This document shows positions 1-8,441 of a stretch of 64,000 nucleotides of DNA, in pieces. The position numbers and the translations under genes were made by a program. The notes under the pieces were generated by a model. It did not search any database, was not told where the DNA came from, and saw only the letters and a list, made by a program, of their open reading frames with translations. Each line of letters opens with the position of its first letter. Within the stretch, counting starts at the first letter, position 1. Source of the DNA: Frankia sp. AiPa1 (GTDB taxonomy: Bacteria > Actinomycetota > Actinomycetes > Frankiales > Frankiaceae); contig NZ_JALKFZ020000125.1 of the NCBI RefSeq assembly GCF_023243075.1, forward strand, positions 88,391 to 152,390. Direction: 5' to 3'.

Positions 1-1
1 G

Positions 2-391
2 CGCATCGACGAGCGTCGCATTCCGCTATCGGATGCCCTGCGACCGTGGATCTCCAAGATCAGCGTCACGACGATTGCCGTGCACGCCGGAGCGCGGACG
101 ATCGCCGAGCCGCCGGATCACTCCGCCGCCCTGGCCCTACACGTGTCTTCCCGGGAGAGCACACCGACCTGGTCGTCATGGGACCGCGTACCCGGGCGCT
201 CTACCATCTCGGTGAGCCGGGACCGTTCTGCGTCTCGACCCGGTCACGCCGCCTCGTTGCTGGGCCGGTCCGTGGCGGGCCTGCGCGATCGCGCCGTGCT
301 GCTGAGCGAGCTGTGGGGCACGCCGGGCGCCCAGCTCGAGAGGGAACTCACCGGCGTCGGTTCCGATCCTGACGGAATCGACGAACGGTGA
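2..391 (+). pseudogene. Frameshifted N-terminal remnant of an AraC-family regulator
   Basis: The sequence encodes the N-terminal sensor part of an AraC-type regulator (DUF6597-like) but needs two frame changes. Frame 2 reads RPWISKISVTTIAVHAG up to about base 155, frame 1 then gives HTDLVVMGPRTRALYHLGEP (about 160-235), and frame 2 resumes with SLLGRSVAGLRDR to the stop at 389-391. The usual C-terminal helix-turn-helix half is absent: the frame stops soon after GVGSDPD. The 5' end may continue outside the window. Family assignment rests on recognised motifs (LVVMGPRTRA, DRAVLLSELWG) and is moderately sure; that it is broken is directly visible. Confidence 0.6.
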
Positions 392-445
392 AGGCCGAGG
401 CATCCTCCGGGGACTTCGGTGACTGAGAACCGCAGCGATCCAGCG

Positions 446-1315
446 TCAGCGCCCTTCGAGGACGGCACTTAGCCCTCTGGCGAACTGCGCGGGGCGTTCA
501 ATGGGCCCAAGATGACCGCCGGGAAACTCGTTCAGCGGAAGTTTGAGCCCGGTGGCAAGGGCCGCCGCGGCCCGGTAGGGAAGGTATCCACGGGAGCCGA
601 TGCCGGCGGCGGGGGCCAGTCGCCCGCCCGCCGCGCCGATCGCGGCCAGGTCGATCTCATGGGTGGCGAACGGGATCAGGATGTGCTCCAGGAAAAGCGG
701 TTGGAGCTCGCCGAGCAGAGAGAGCAGCTCCAGTAGTTCCGGGGTGGGCGGCTCGGGGACGGTCTCGGCGTAGCCGCCAAGCCAGTCACCTGGATGACGC
801 AGGTCCGGGAAGTGGCTGGCAGGCTCCAGGGCCGTCATGGCCTCGGTCATGAGCCGAGCCGCCTCAGCCATCCCTTGGGTGCGTGCGGCCGTCCGGACCG
901 CTTCGAGCGCGTCGCGGTGGCGTCCGGCGTCCGGCAGCAGGCCGAGCGCCGGGGGCTCGTGGACGACTGCGCGACGGAGGTGCTCGGGATGGCGGGCCAG
1001 CAGTTCGAGGGTGGTGATGGCACCGGCGCTGAAGCCGAACACGGTCGGCGGCTCGTCGAAGAGCGCCTCGATGAGGGTGAGGGTGTCCTCGGCGTAGACC
1101 TTCGGGTTCAGATCGCCGCGCTCGGTTCCCGGTGGCGCCGACACCAGGCGGCTGGACATGGCGACGACACGGTAGTGGTCGGCCAGATGCGCGGCGAGCC
1201 CGTCGAGAACTCCGGCATGGCCGGCGCCGCCGGGCAGGAGCAGCAGCGGGGGGCCGTCGCCGCGGTCACGGTAGTCGATGGGAGTGCCGTCCAGGGTCAG
1301 CGTTTGGGCGAGGAT
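446..1315 (-). CDS. Alpha/beta hydrolase with apparent ATC start
   Basis: About 289 residues of an alpha/beta-fold hydrolase. An oxyanion-hole region LLLLPGGAG lies near residues 24-32, the nucleophile elbow G-F-S-A-G has Ser near residue 96, and the catalytic His is probably in FPGGHLG near the C-terminus. The gene lies 19 bp downstream of the TetR gene on the same strand, so it is probably its co-transcribed target. No ATG, GTG or TTG occurs where the family normally starts. The codon 6 nt after a good AGGAG ribosome site is ATC (1313-1315), followed by LAQTLTLDG. The frame stays open upstream into the TetR gene, but that part reads as antisense-type sequence. Substrate unknown. Confidence 0.75.
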   Translation of the reverse strand: MLAQTLTLDGTPIDYRDRGDGPPLLLLPGGAGHAGVLDGLAAHLADHYRVVAMSSRLVSAPPGTERGDLNPKVYAEDTLTLIEALFDEPPTVFGFSAGAITTLELLARHPEHLRRAVVHEPPALGLLPDAGRHRDALEAVRTAARTQGMAEAARLMTEAMTALEPASHFPDLRHPGDWLGGYAETVPEPPTPELLELLSLLGELQPLFLEHILIPFATHEIDLAAIGAAGGRLAPAAGIGSRGYLPYRAAAALATGLKLPLNEFPGGHLGPIERPAQFARGLSAVLEGR

Positions 1316-1334
1316 TGGTCTCTCCTGACAGGTT

Positions 1335-1904
1335 CTAGATCTTCGACCAGTTGGCCAGGGTGTGGTGGAGCAGGTCGACCGCCCGCCGCCACGAGGCGTC
1401 GACGCTGTGGTCAGCGGTGAAGCCACCGGTGGCCTCCAGGTCGCTGAAGCCGTGCAGGGTGCTGCGCAGCAGCCGGACCGCGTCGGTGGCCTCGGGTTCA
1501 CGGAGGTCGTAGCCACGCAGCAGCGCGTAGCAGACCTCGACGATGCGTGCCACGCCTGCCGATGCGGCGAGCCCCATGGAGGACACGGGGTACCGGGTGG
1601 CCGCGTAGCGGCCGGGATGCCCGGTCGCCATTGCCCGGTAGGTATCAGCGAAGGCGACCAGGGCGTCGTAACGGGAGCGCCCCGCCACGGCCGCGCCCAG
1701 CGCGTCGGCCCATTCGGTGAGCGCGAGCAGCGCCACGCGCTCCTGCAGGTCGGCGAGGCTCCGAATGTGGGTGTAAAGGCTGGCATCGCGGACACCGAAG
1801 CGCCTCGCGAGCGCCGCCAGCGTCAGATTTTCGAAGCCGATCTCGTCGGCGAGGTCGGCGGCGGCGGACACCAGGGCGCCCGGAGTGATCCTCTCGCGGG
1901 ACAT
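1335..1904 (-). CDS. TetR-family transcriptional regulator
   Basis: A 189-residue regulator. The N-terminal helix-turn-helix spans about residues 8-50 (ALVSAAADLADEIGFENLTL, then ARRFGVRDASLYTHIRS), followed by an all-helical ligand/dimer domain of the TetR_C_33/WHG kind. The ATG at 1902-1904 was chosen because AGGGAG precedes it with good spacing and the protein then begins MSRERITPG. Upstream lies a three-half-site palindrome cluster (1912-1937), so autoregulation is likely. It precedes the hydrolase with a 19-bp gap. A decayed relative of this gene lies at 26245-26422. Confidence 0.85.
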   Translation of the reverse strand: MSRERITPGALVSAAADLADEIGFENLTLAALARRFGVRDASLYTHIRSLADLQERVALLALTEWADALGAAVAGRSRYDALVAFADTYRAMATGHPGRYAATRYPVSSMGLAASAGVARIVEVCYALLRGYDLREPEATDAVRLLRSTLHGFSDLEATGGFTADHSVDASWRRAVDLLHHTLANWSKI

Positions 1905-1911
1905 ACGGCTC

Positions 1912-1937
1912 CCTAACTTCCTTAGGTTCGACCCTAA
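1912..1937 (-). promoter_or_regulatory. Candidate TetR operator and promoter
   Basis: Three alternating half-sites occur just upstream of the TetR start: CCTAA (1912-1916), TTAGG (1922-1926) and CCTAA (1933-1937). The right pair forms the near-perfect palindrome TTAGGTTCGACCCTAA. On the minus strand a TATATT hexamer (about 1935-1940) could be the -10 box, so bound regulator would cover the promoter. Regulator identity is inferred from position. Confidence 0.5.
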
Positions 1938-2085
1938 TATACATAGGACGACGGGTCCGACGGAAGCCGCCGCTACCGGATGGATCACGGCCGCGGATGT
2001 GACTGTCAGAGGCGTTCGATCAGCCGGTCGGGCCTGGTCAGTGGCGGCCACGCACCGGCCTGGGCCAGCGGGTCGGAAAACTGCC

Positions 2086-2172
2086 GGTCCAGCACCACCC
2101 CGATCAGCAGCGCCAACGGGTCGTTCGTCAGCAGCTCGTCCGCCTCGGGGATCTGGCTCGGATGCAGTCCCA
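2086..2172 (-). repeat. Dispersed HhH-GPD 5'-fragment repeat, copy A
   Basis: On the minus strand this reads like the beginning of an HhH-GPD base-excision-repair protein (TIGR03252 type): GLHPSQIPEADELLTNDPLA then LLIGVVLD. Nothing further of that gene follows. Three sister copies (6400-6510, 8117-8182, 14419-14529) share most of the nucleotides and the orientation. It sits in the otherwise gene-free interval 1938-2392, in which nothing else was recognised. Confidence 0.7.
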
Positions 2173-2392
2173 TCCCACGGCACAACCGTCGCCGACCTCG
2201 TCTCGGCGACCGTCGCGCCGCTGGCCGGACCGCCCTTTCATCGCAGGTGTCCGTCCGCTCGGAAGCCCTCCCCCTTCCCGATCATCCACCCCTGGGACGA
2301 GGACTGGTCGCCACGGTCTGCGCCCACGGTCGAGCCAGGAAGTCCGTCCAGGTGGGGATGACCGCGAGGTCAACGGACTGGATTCTTTTGCC

Positions 2393-3142
2393 ATGGGAAT
2401 CTCACGAACGGCGGACGCGGTCGCGGCCGGCCAGGCCGGTGCGGCTATCACCGTCGAAGGGTTGGCAAAGCACTACGGCAGGTTCGCCGCCGTCGAGGAC
2501 GTGTCGTTCAGCATTCGAAGCGGAGCCATCACCGGATTCTTCGGGCCCAATGGAGCCGGCAAGACCACGGTACTCAAGGTGATCAGCGGGCTTGCCCGGG
2601 GAAGTGCCGGGCGGGTTCTGGTGAACGGTCGTGAGGCACACGCGCGGGACGCGGGCGCCCTGGGCGCCTTCATCGAGCCCTGCGGCGCTCACCCAGGCCG
2701 CTCGGCACGCGCGCACCTTCGTTCGTTGGCGACCATGGCCGGGCTGCCGGGATCGCGGGTATCCGAGGTGCTGGCGCTGGTGGGCCTTGAGCAGGACGCG
2801 CGTCGCAGAGTCGGGAAGTACTCGCTCGGCATGCGCCAGCGGCTTGGTCTCGCGGCGGCGCTGCTCGCCGATCCGGACATCCTGGTGCTGGACGAGCCGA
2901 CCAACGGGTTGGACCCGCAGGGGATCCGATGGCTGCGGACCCTGTTGCGGGAACGGGCCGACTCGGGCCGCACCGTCGTGCTGTCCAGCCACTCGCTGAC
3001 CGAGGCCGAGCGGCTGGTCGACGATGTCGTCGTCATCCACCGGGGGCGCATCGCGCACCAGGCTCCGATGGGTGTGATCACCCATCGCGGATCAACGCTC
3101 GAGGACATCTTCCTTAGCCTGACCGGAGCGGAGGACGCGTGA
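2393..3142 (+). CDS. ABC transporter ATP-binding protein
   Basis: A 249-residue nucleotide-binding subunit of an ABC-2-type exporter. Visible are Walker A GPNGAGKTT (about residue 50), a divergent signature YSLGMRQRLGLA, Walker B LVLDEPTNGLDP and the switch His in SSHSLTEAE. The ATG at 2393 gives a normal N-terminus; longer in-frame sequence upstream is low in family resemblance. Its stop overlaps the permease start (GTGA), so translation is probably coupled. Together with the following sensor kinase and response regulator it forms the common BceAB/LnrLMN-like arrangement of a drug- or peptide-responsive exporter; the actual substrate is unknown. Confidence 0.9.
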   Translation: MGISRTADAVAAGQAGAAITVEGLAKHYGRFAAVEDVSFSIRSGAITGFFGPNGAGKTTVLKVISGLARGSAGRVLVNGREAHARDAGALGAFIEPCGAHPGRSARAHLRSLATMAGLPGSRVSEVLALVGLEQDARRRVGKYSLGMRQRLGLAAALLADPDILVLDEPTNGLDPQGIRWLRTLLRERADSGRTVVLSSHSLTEAERLVDDVVVIHRGRIAHQAPMGVITHRGSTLEDIFLSLTGAEDA

Positions 3143-3861
3143 GCCGGCTGGTCAGGGGTGAGCTGATCAAAATCGTGAGCACGCGCACGGCGCTGGCGTT
3201 CGCGGTGACCTCGGTCGCCCTCACGGCCACCAATGCGATGATCGTCGCGCTCGCGTCGGGGACGCTCGACGAGGTGGGAGAGAAGCAGGAGGCCCTGTCC
3301 GGTATGCCGATCCTGTTGCTGCTGCTCGGGGCGGTCGGTGCCGCCGGTGAGTTCCGGCACCGCACCGCCGCGCCCGCGGCGCTCGCCTCGGGTGCCCCCC
3401 GGGAACGCCTGCTGCTCGCGCGGGCCACGGCGTACGCGATCACGGGCCTGGTCGTCGGCACGCTCATGGTCGCGGTCTCGCTGGGGGCGGGGCTGCCGCT
3501 TCTGGGCCGACAGTCCGGGCCCGACCTGAGCGTCGGCGCGGTGACCGCAGTGGCGGTGGGTCTGCTGGGGTCGTCGGTGCTCGCGACGATGATCGGAGTC
3601 GCCGTCGGCGCGCTGCTTCGCAACCAGATCCTCGCGGCGGTCGGCGCGTTGATCCTGACCTTCGTCATGAACCCGCTGCTCGACCGTGCGTGGGAGGGCT
3701 CGTCGGACTACACGCCGCTCGGCGCGGTGGCGGTGCTGACCCGCATGGTCCACGGGCCGGCCCGCATCTCCCTGGCCGCGGCGGCGATCGTCCTGGGCGC
3801 CTGGACGGTGGGGCTCATGGCCGCGGCGCTGGCCGGCGAACGTCGACGCGACCTGGCATGA
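3139..3861 (+). CDS. ABC-2-type permease
   Basis: A 240-residue membrane protein with about six hydrophobic segments, beginning MSRLVRGELIKIVSTRTALA, a typical ABC-2 permease N-terminus that approaches the membrane at the first helix. It is the membrane partner of the upstream ATPase. The GTG start overlaps the ATPase stop by four bases and its own stop overlaps the histidine-kinase ATG (ATGA), so four genes form a tight operon. Substrate not readable from sequence. Confidence 0.85.
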   Translation: MSRLVRGELIKIVSTRTALAFAVTSVALTATNAMIVALASGTLDEVGEKQEALSGMPILLLLLGAVGAAGEFRHRTAAPAALASGAPRERLLLARATAYAITGLVVGTLMVAVSLGAGLPLLGRQSGPDLSVGAVTAVAVGLLGSSVLATMIGVAVGALLRNQILAAVGALILTFVMNPLLDRAWEGSSDYTPLGAVAVLTRMVHGPARISLAAAAIVLGAWTVGLMAAALAGERRRDLA

Positions 3862-5072
3862 CCATCGAGGTGGCGGGCCTGCGGCGACTGCGGGCGCGCG
3901 CGGTGGCGGCCGCCCGCGTTCGTCGCACCGGGCGGGGCGACCGGTGGGACCGGCGCGCGCTCGGATTCGATCTCCTCGTCGCGGTGGCCGCCACGATCGC
4001 CGAGCTGAGCCTTCTCCTCAACGACGACCACACCACGCGGGTGTCGACCGTGCTGCTGGCGGTTTCGTCCGGCGGCGCGCTCATCGCGCGCCGCCGGGCC
4101 CCGTGGATGGTGCTCCTCGCGACGCTCGCGGCCGCCGGGGCTCTGGTGGCCACCGGCGACGCACCGGGCGGTGTGCCTGTCCTGGCGGCGCTGTTCACGA
4201 TCGCTGAACGTGGCGACTGGCGCCGCGCGCTCGCCGCGCTCGCGCCCACCGCCGTGCTCCTGGCCCTGCTGTCGATCGTGTCCGTCCCGGTGACGGCGGG
4301 AGTGTGGGCGCTGGGCATGTATGCGCAGACCCGCCGCCGGTATGTCCGCGTCCTCGAGGAACGCGCCGATCGCCTCCGGCGTGAACAGGAGCAACTGGCC
4401 CGGATCGCGGTGCACGAGGAACGCGCGGCGATCGCCCGTGAGCTCCACGACATCGTCGCTCATTCGGTGACCGTGATGCTGCTCGGCGTGCGCGGCGCCC
4501 GCGACGTGCTGCGCACGTCGCCGGACCGGGCCGACGACACGTTGGCCCGGGTGGAGAAGAGCGGGGAGCAGAGCCTCGCGGAACTCCGCCGGATGCTGTC
4601 CGTGCTGCGCGCCCCGGGCACCCCCGCCGACTCCCGCCCCGCGCCCTCGCTGCGGGATCTGGAGGGGCTCGTTGCCGAGTACCGCGCCGCCGGGTTGCCC
4701 GTCGAGCTACGGGTGACGGGGGAACCGATCTCGCTGCCCGACGGTGTGGAGTTGTCCGCCTACCGCATCCTCGAGGAGGCTCTGACCAATGCGGTGAAGC
4801 ATGCGCGTCCCAGCCAGGTCCTGGTCGCCCTCTCCTATAGTGACCGAAGCCTTGACATGGAAGTGACCAACGACGGGACAGCCGCCGAGTCGGCGCGGGT
4901 TCCGATTCTCGGTGACACCTGGGATGCACCCGTGACCAACGACTCGGCTCGGCACGGCCTCATCGGGATGCGGGAACGGGCCTCGGTGCTTGGTGGCGAG
5001 GTGGAGTTCGGTCATCAGCGCGACGGCTGGTTCCGAGTCGCCGCCCGTCTCCCAGCGGGCGAGGGAACATGA
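3858..5072 (+). CDS. Two-component sensor histidine kinase (HisKA_3 type)
   Basis: A 404-residue NarL-partner kinase. An N-terminal block of about four to five membrane helices (residues ~35-155) has no obvious extracellular sensor loop. It is followed by the dimerisation/phosphoacceptor helix with His near residue 197 (ARELHDIVAHSV). The HATPase_c domain carries the N box EALTNAVKHA and a G box GLIGMRERA. The lack of a large sensor domain suggests it reads the membrane or the adjacent transporter, as intramembrane-sensing kinases do. It starts within the permease stop and is followed 46 bp later by its response regulator. Confidence 0.9.
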   Translation: MTIEVAGLRRLRARAVAAARVRRTGRGDRWDRRALGFDLLVAVAATIAELSLLLNDDHTTRVSTVLLAVSSGGALIARRRAPWMVLLATLAAAGALVATGDAPGGVPVLAALFTIAERGDWRRALAALAPTAVLLALLSIVSVPVTAGVWALGMYAQTRRRYVRVLEERADRLRREQEQLARIAVHEERAAIARELHDIVAHSVTVMLLGVRGARDVLRTSPDRADDTLARVEKSGEQSLAELRRMLSVLRAPGTPADSRPAPSLRDLEGLVAEYRAAGLPVELRVTGEPISLPDGVELSAYRILEEALTNAVKHARPSQVLVALSYSDRSLDMEVTNDGTAAESARVPILGDTWDAPVTNDSARHGLIGMRERASVLGGEVEFGHQRDGWFRVAARLPAGEGT

Positions 5073-5118
5073 GCCTGGGCCACGCCGTCACGGCGACGCT
5101 CACGAGAGCGAGAATCGG

Positions 5119-5787
5119 TTGAGTATCCGCCTGCTGATCGTGGACGACCAGGAACTGATCCGGACCGGCCTGCGGCTGATGCTCGAGGCGCTGGACGACT
5201 TCGAGGTGGTCGGCGAGGCGGCGGACGGCCGGGAAGCACTCGCGCGCGCCGAGGAGCTGCGACCAGATGTCGTCCTGCTCGACATTCGCATGCCGCACAT
5301 GGACGGTGTGGAGACCACCGCCCGCCTGACCGGCGGCGGGCTCACCCCACCCCCGCGCGTGCTCATCCTCACCACCTTCGACCTGGACGAGTACGTGTTC
5401 GGCGCGTTGCGCGCCGGAGCGGCCGGATTCCTGCTCAAGGACGCCTCCCGCGAGCGCCTGATCGAAGCGATCCGCGTCCTGCACGCCGGCGACGCGCTGC
5501 TTTCGCCCGCCATCACCAGGCGCCTGGTCGAGACCTTCGCGGCCTATACCCGCCCGCCGACGCCGCCCGGCCTGCTCGACGAACTGACGCCCCGCGAGCG
5601 CGAGGTGCTGGTACTGGTCGCCCGCGGTCTGTCGAACACCGAGATAGCCCGGCGTCTCGTCGTGACTGAGGCCACGGTGAAGAGCCACGTGGGTGCCGTC
5701 CTCACCAAGCTGAGGCTGCGAGACCGGGTCCAGGCCGTGGTGCTCGCGTACGAGAACGGCGTCGTCGTCGCCGGCGAGCCCGCCTGA
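5119..5787 (+). CDS. NarL/FixJ-family response regulator
   Basis: A 222-residue regulator. The receiver domain carries acidic pocket DD (LLIVDDQ), phosphoacceptor Asp near residue 55 (LLDIRMPHMDG) and the conserved Lys in FLLKDAS. A LuxR-type helix-turn-helix follows at about residues 155-215 (LTPREREVLVLVARG, IARRLVVTEATVKSHV). A TTG at 5119 gives the canonical N-terminus SIRLLIVDDQ; no ATG or GTG suits better and the ribosome site is weak. It probably activates the upstream ABC operon in response to the partner kinase. Confidence 0.9.
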   Translation: MSIRLLIVDDQELIRTGLRLMLEALDDFEVVGEAADGREALARAEELRPDVVLLDIRMPHMDGVETTARLTGGGLTPPPRVLILTTFDLDEYVFGALRAGAAGFLLKDASRERLIEAIRVLHAGDALLSPAITRRLVETFAAYTRPPTPPGLLDELTPREREVLVLVARGLSNTEIARRLVVTEATVKSHVGAVLTKLRLRDRVQAVVLAYENGVVVAGEPA

Positions 5788-5912
5788 CCGTAGCCGGCCA
5801 CCGGAGATCAGCCGGCGCATGCCGGTCGGAGTCCACGGGCTGGCCGTCTGAAGGCCTGGTCCACGCTGACCAGGAGGCGAGTCCACGGGCCCGCCGGACG
5901 CCGCGCTCACCC

Positions 5913-6386
5913 TCACCTCGCCAGCCGTACCGCGATCTCGGCTCCCTGGGCGGCGGTCCTGGTGGCGGGAAGGGACAGACGTCTGGTGAAGTCGGTCGCG
6001 CAGGCACCTGGCGCCACCGCGTTGACCAGGATGCCGTCGGCGGCGAGGGCCTTGGCGTACTGAACGGTGAGGGAGTTCAGCGCTGTCTTGGTTGTCGGGT
6101 AGGCCGCCGCGGCGGGCAGCTTGGACATGTAGTGGCCGGGATCTGTCATGTTGCCCAGCGACCCGACGCCGCTGGACACGTTGACAATGCGCCCAGCGGC
6201 GGATCGACGCAGCAGCGGCAGCAGCGCCTCGGTCACCATGACGACACCGAAAACGTTCGTCTCGAACACCGACCTGATCACGGCAAGATCGACGGCACCC
6301 GGCGCCTGCGCCGCGAGGTCTCCGGAGATTCCGGCATTGTTGACGAGTACGTCCAGCCGTCCGAACTGTTGGGTGACCTGGCCGGC
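5913..6386 (-). pseudogene. Short-chain dehydrogenase lacking both ends
   Basis: Minus-strand sequence encodes the middle of an SDR: LDVLVNNAGISGD, then FETNVFGVVMVTEALLPLL, the catalytic Ser region IVNVSSGVGSLG and the YxxxK motif YPTTKTALN, then VNAVAPGACATDFT. The N-terminal GxxxGxG cofactor motif is missing. Just upstream of VTQQFGRLDV the sequence runs into repeat copy B. The C-terminus stops after EIAVRLAR, about 20 residues short for the family. Active-site residues remain, but without the nucleotide-binding fold it should be inactive. Confidence 0.75.
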
Positions 6387-6399
6387 TACCCGATACCGG

Positions 6400-6510
6400 C
6401 TGGTCGAGAACCATCCCGATCAGCAACGCCAACGGGTCGTTCGTCAGCAGCTCATCCGCTTCGTCGATCTGGCTCAGATGCAGACCCACGACCTCACCGT
6501 AGCCGACCGC
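6400..6510 (-). repeat. Dispersed HhH-GPD 5'-fragment repeat, copy B
   Basis: Minus strand reads VVGLHLSQIDEADELLTNDP and then LALLIGMVLDQPVS. It is nearly identical to copies A, C and D and shares with copy D about 26 bp of leader sequence (CGGTCGGCTACGGT on the minus strand). It abuts the broken 5' end of the SDR pseudogene. The stretch from 6511 to 6656 holds no recognisable gene. Confidence 0.75.
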
Positions 6511-6656
6511 CCAACCCGGACCGTTACGGCGCTCGCCACCTGGAAGGGACCGGGACGGACAAATACGGACTGAGGCGCTCCCGCCTGCTGGGCGTGGCAG
6601 AGCAGCTCGTGGAGGAGAGCCTGCGGATGGAACCGTCGTGACGTTCCAGCCGACGG

Positions 6657-7925
6657 TCACGGACCGAACAGCGCCAGCGGGACTACGACGACATCATCAC
6701 GTCGACGGTAGGCGTGCTCCCCCGCGTAGATGACGAGGGCATCGATCAGATCTGTCCCGATTCGGTCGCGTAACCAGGTCAGGTGCCTGACGTCGGAATC
6801 CTCAACCCGGTCGGCCAACTTCACCTCGACCGCCAGCACGCGGCCGTCCGAGCGCTCGATTATCAGATCGACCTCATGGTCGTTGTTCTGGGTACGCAGG
6901 TGACCTACCCGGGCCTCGGCGGCCTCGGCGTAGGTATGGATGCTGAGCGCGGCGAGATGCTCGAACAGGGCCCCGAGTATCGTCCCCGCCGACAGGACGG
7001 TATTGCCCTGCTCGGCCCGCAGCAACGCGGAGCCGTCGAGTCCGAGCAGCCGCGCGGCCAGCGCGGGGTCCGCCAGGTGGTGCTTGGCGGAGCGGCCGAG
7101 CCGGTCGAGATGGTTCCGGCTGGGAATCCACGGCGGGACCGCGTCGAGCAACCACAGTGACGACAGAGCGTCACGATAGGCAAGAGTGGTCTCCTTGGCT
7201 GGCTTGTTACCCAGGCCGGGAGTCGCCGCATCCAGAATTTTCGAGTAGGCCGTCGTCGTCGACGTGGCGGCAGCGTAGGCCGCGAGCCAGGCGCGCAGCA
7301 CCGTCGGGCGCCGGATCGGGTAACCCTGCTCAGGAAACTCACGTTGAACGACATTGTCCAGATACGCATCGAGTTCGGCTCGACGCACCCGCGGCGGCAG
7401 GCTGCGGATAGCGGGAAAGCCCGATGCCGTGATCTCCTCGACGTAGTCCGTCAACCGCACGGCGGTCGCACCCCCGACGTCGCCGTTTCCTTTGAGGAGC
7501 GCGGCGAGGCTCACAGTCGGCTCGTCGACGTCCCGCTCGGCCATGCTCAGCGGGCGCATCCGCAACGGCACGATACGCCCTGCGCCCGAGTGGACCACTG
7601 CCCCTCGGGGTGCGGAGCTGCCCGCGATGATGAAGTGACCGGCCGGCGAGCCCGCGTCGACCGCACGCCGCACGTGGTCCCACACCTCGGGAAGGCGCTG
7701 CCACTCGTCGACCAGGACCGGCCCCGACAGCCGGGTCAGGACGGTCGGATCGGCGGCCACGATCTCACGCTGGCCGGGAAGACTGAGATCGATGATCGAC
7801 TCTGCGCGCCGCATCGCGGTCGCGGTCTTGCCCACCGCCTTCGGCCCGTGGATCGACAGAGCGCGAAGGTGTGGCTGAAGTGTGTCCAGTGTGTCGTCGA
7901 GGACACGACGCCGATAGTCGACCAC
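6657..7925 (-). CDS. AAA ATPase of the AAA_14/DUF4143 family
   Basis: A 422-residue protein. The N-terminal P-loop has Walker A GPKAVGKTAT (about residue 28) and Walker B GPVLVDEWQRLPE, a sensor-type FIIAGSS, and the DUF4143 C-terminal domain with the restriction-like motif EVDLIIE...VLAVEVKLA near residues 350-370. The family is widespread in bacterial accessory regions. Its role is uncertain; it is often compared to toxin or nuclease-linked ATPases. It stands alone between degraded genes. The length is normal for the family and there are no stops, so it appears functional. Confidence 0.85.
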   Translation of the reverse strand: MVDYRRRVLDDTLDTLQPHLRALSIHGPKAVGKTATAMRRAESIIDLSLPGQREIVAADPTVLTRLSGPVLVDEWQRLPEVWDHVRRAVDAGSPAGHFIIAGSSAPRGAVVHSGAGRIVPLRMRPLSMAERDVDEPTVSLAALLKGNGDVGGATAVRLTDYVEEITASGFPAIRSLPPRVRRAELDAYLDNVVQREFPEQGYPIRRPTVLRAWLAAYAAATSTTTAYSKILDAATPGLGNKPAKETTLAYRDALSSLWLLDAVPPWIPSRNHLDRLGRSAKHHLADPALAARLLGLDGSALLRAEQGNTVLSAGTILGALFEHLAALSIHTYAEAAEARVGHLRTQNNDHEVDLIIERSDGRVLAVEVKLADRVEDSDVRHLTWLRDRIGTDLIDALVIYAGEHAYRRRDDVVVVPLALFGP

Positions 7926-8116
7926 ATCTCTACTCTACCAACGGCAGATGCTCTAGTCTTCCGATAGCAGGCTCACAGGTCTGCCGATCCGACCCCGCAG
8001 CCAGCCCCGCGGCGGAGGGCAGCGGGGGTACAAACGCGGTGCCGCAGACCAAAACCTGGCGCCACTTGTCAGATGGGTGCGGACCGTCCCGTCCCACTCC
8101 ATCTTTCCGAGACTGG

Positions 8117-8182
8117 CTGGTCCAGCACCATGCCGATCAGCAGCTCGTCCGCCTCGTCGATCTGGCTCAGGTGCAGTCCCAC
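8117..8182 (-). repeat. Dispersed HhH-GPD 5'-fragment repeat, copy C (internally deleted)
   Basis: It matches copies A, B and D but lacks the 21 bp that encode TNDPLA-type residues. The deletion lies between two short AGCAGC direct repeats, so the minus strand reads IDEADELLIGMVLDQPVS. It is followed at once by a long perfect hairpin. The interval 7926-8441 holds this repeat, the hairpin and no recognisable gene. Confidence 0.7.
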
Positions 8183-8218
8183 GTCACCAAGGTAGCGGTG
8201 CTTGGTGACGTGGGGCTG
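8174..8218. other. Long hairpin at the edge of repeat copy C
   Basis: Arms 8174-8191 and 8201-8218 pair over 18 bp with one mismatch (core CCCACGTCACCAAG against its complement) around a 9-nt loop GTAGCGGTG. There is no T tract, so a simple intrinsic terminator is not supported. Part of the left arm is repeat sequence, so the right arm may be a short inverted duplication. Confidence 0.6.
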
Positions 8219-8441
8219 GACAGCACCGCCGGCGGGGGCCGGCGAGTGTCTCGACCGCCACACCTCCGAGCGCGGGGCAGCCTCGAACGGCGCTTCTTGA
8301 TCACACTGGCGCGGGCGATCGGTAACCCCAGAGCCTCGACGACCAGGTAAGCCGCGAACGTGGCGTCGGAATCTCGCCAGACTTCCACTGTCGCAGCGGC
8401 CATACTTCAGGGAGACCATATAGACAGGAGTTTGCAGAACA

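Noticed and set aside
446..1795. 449-codon continuous frame merging the hydrolase with 160 upstream codons
   Set aside because: The upstream part is an alternate frame of the TetR gene on the same strand; only 446-1315 has protein-family features.
6566..6641. Short plus-strand tail reading GLRRSRLLGVAEQLVEESLR
   Set aside because: Protein-like but too short, without a start or family; not enough to call a gene.
4960..6660. Long minus-strand frame opposite the response regulator
   Set aside because: It is a GC-rich antisense shadow of the kinase/regulator operon with no recognisable domain, and it runs through the SDR pseudogene in another frame.
8167..8403. 78-codon minus-strand frame starting MAAATVEVWRDSD
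   Set aside because: No family match recognised and the C-terminal half runs through the repeat/hairpin; probably accidental.
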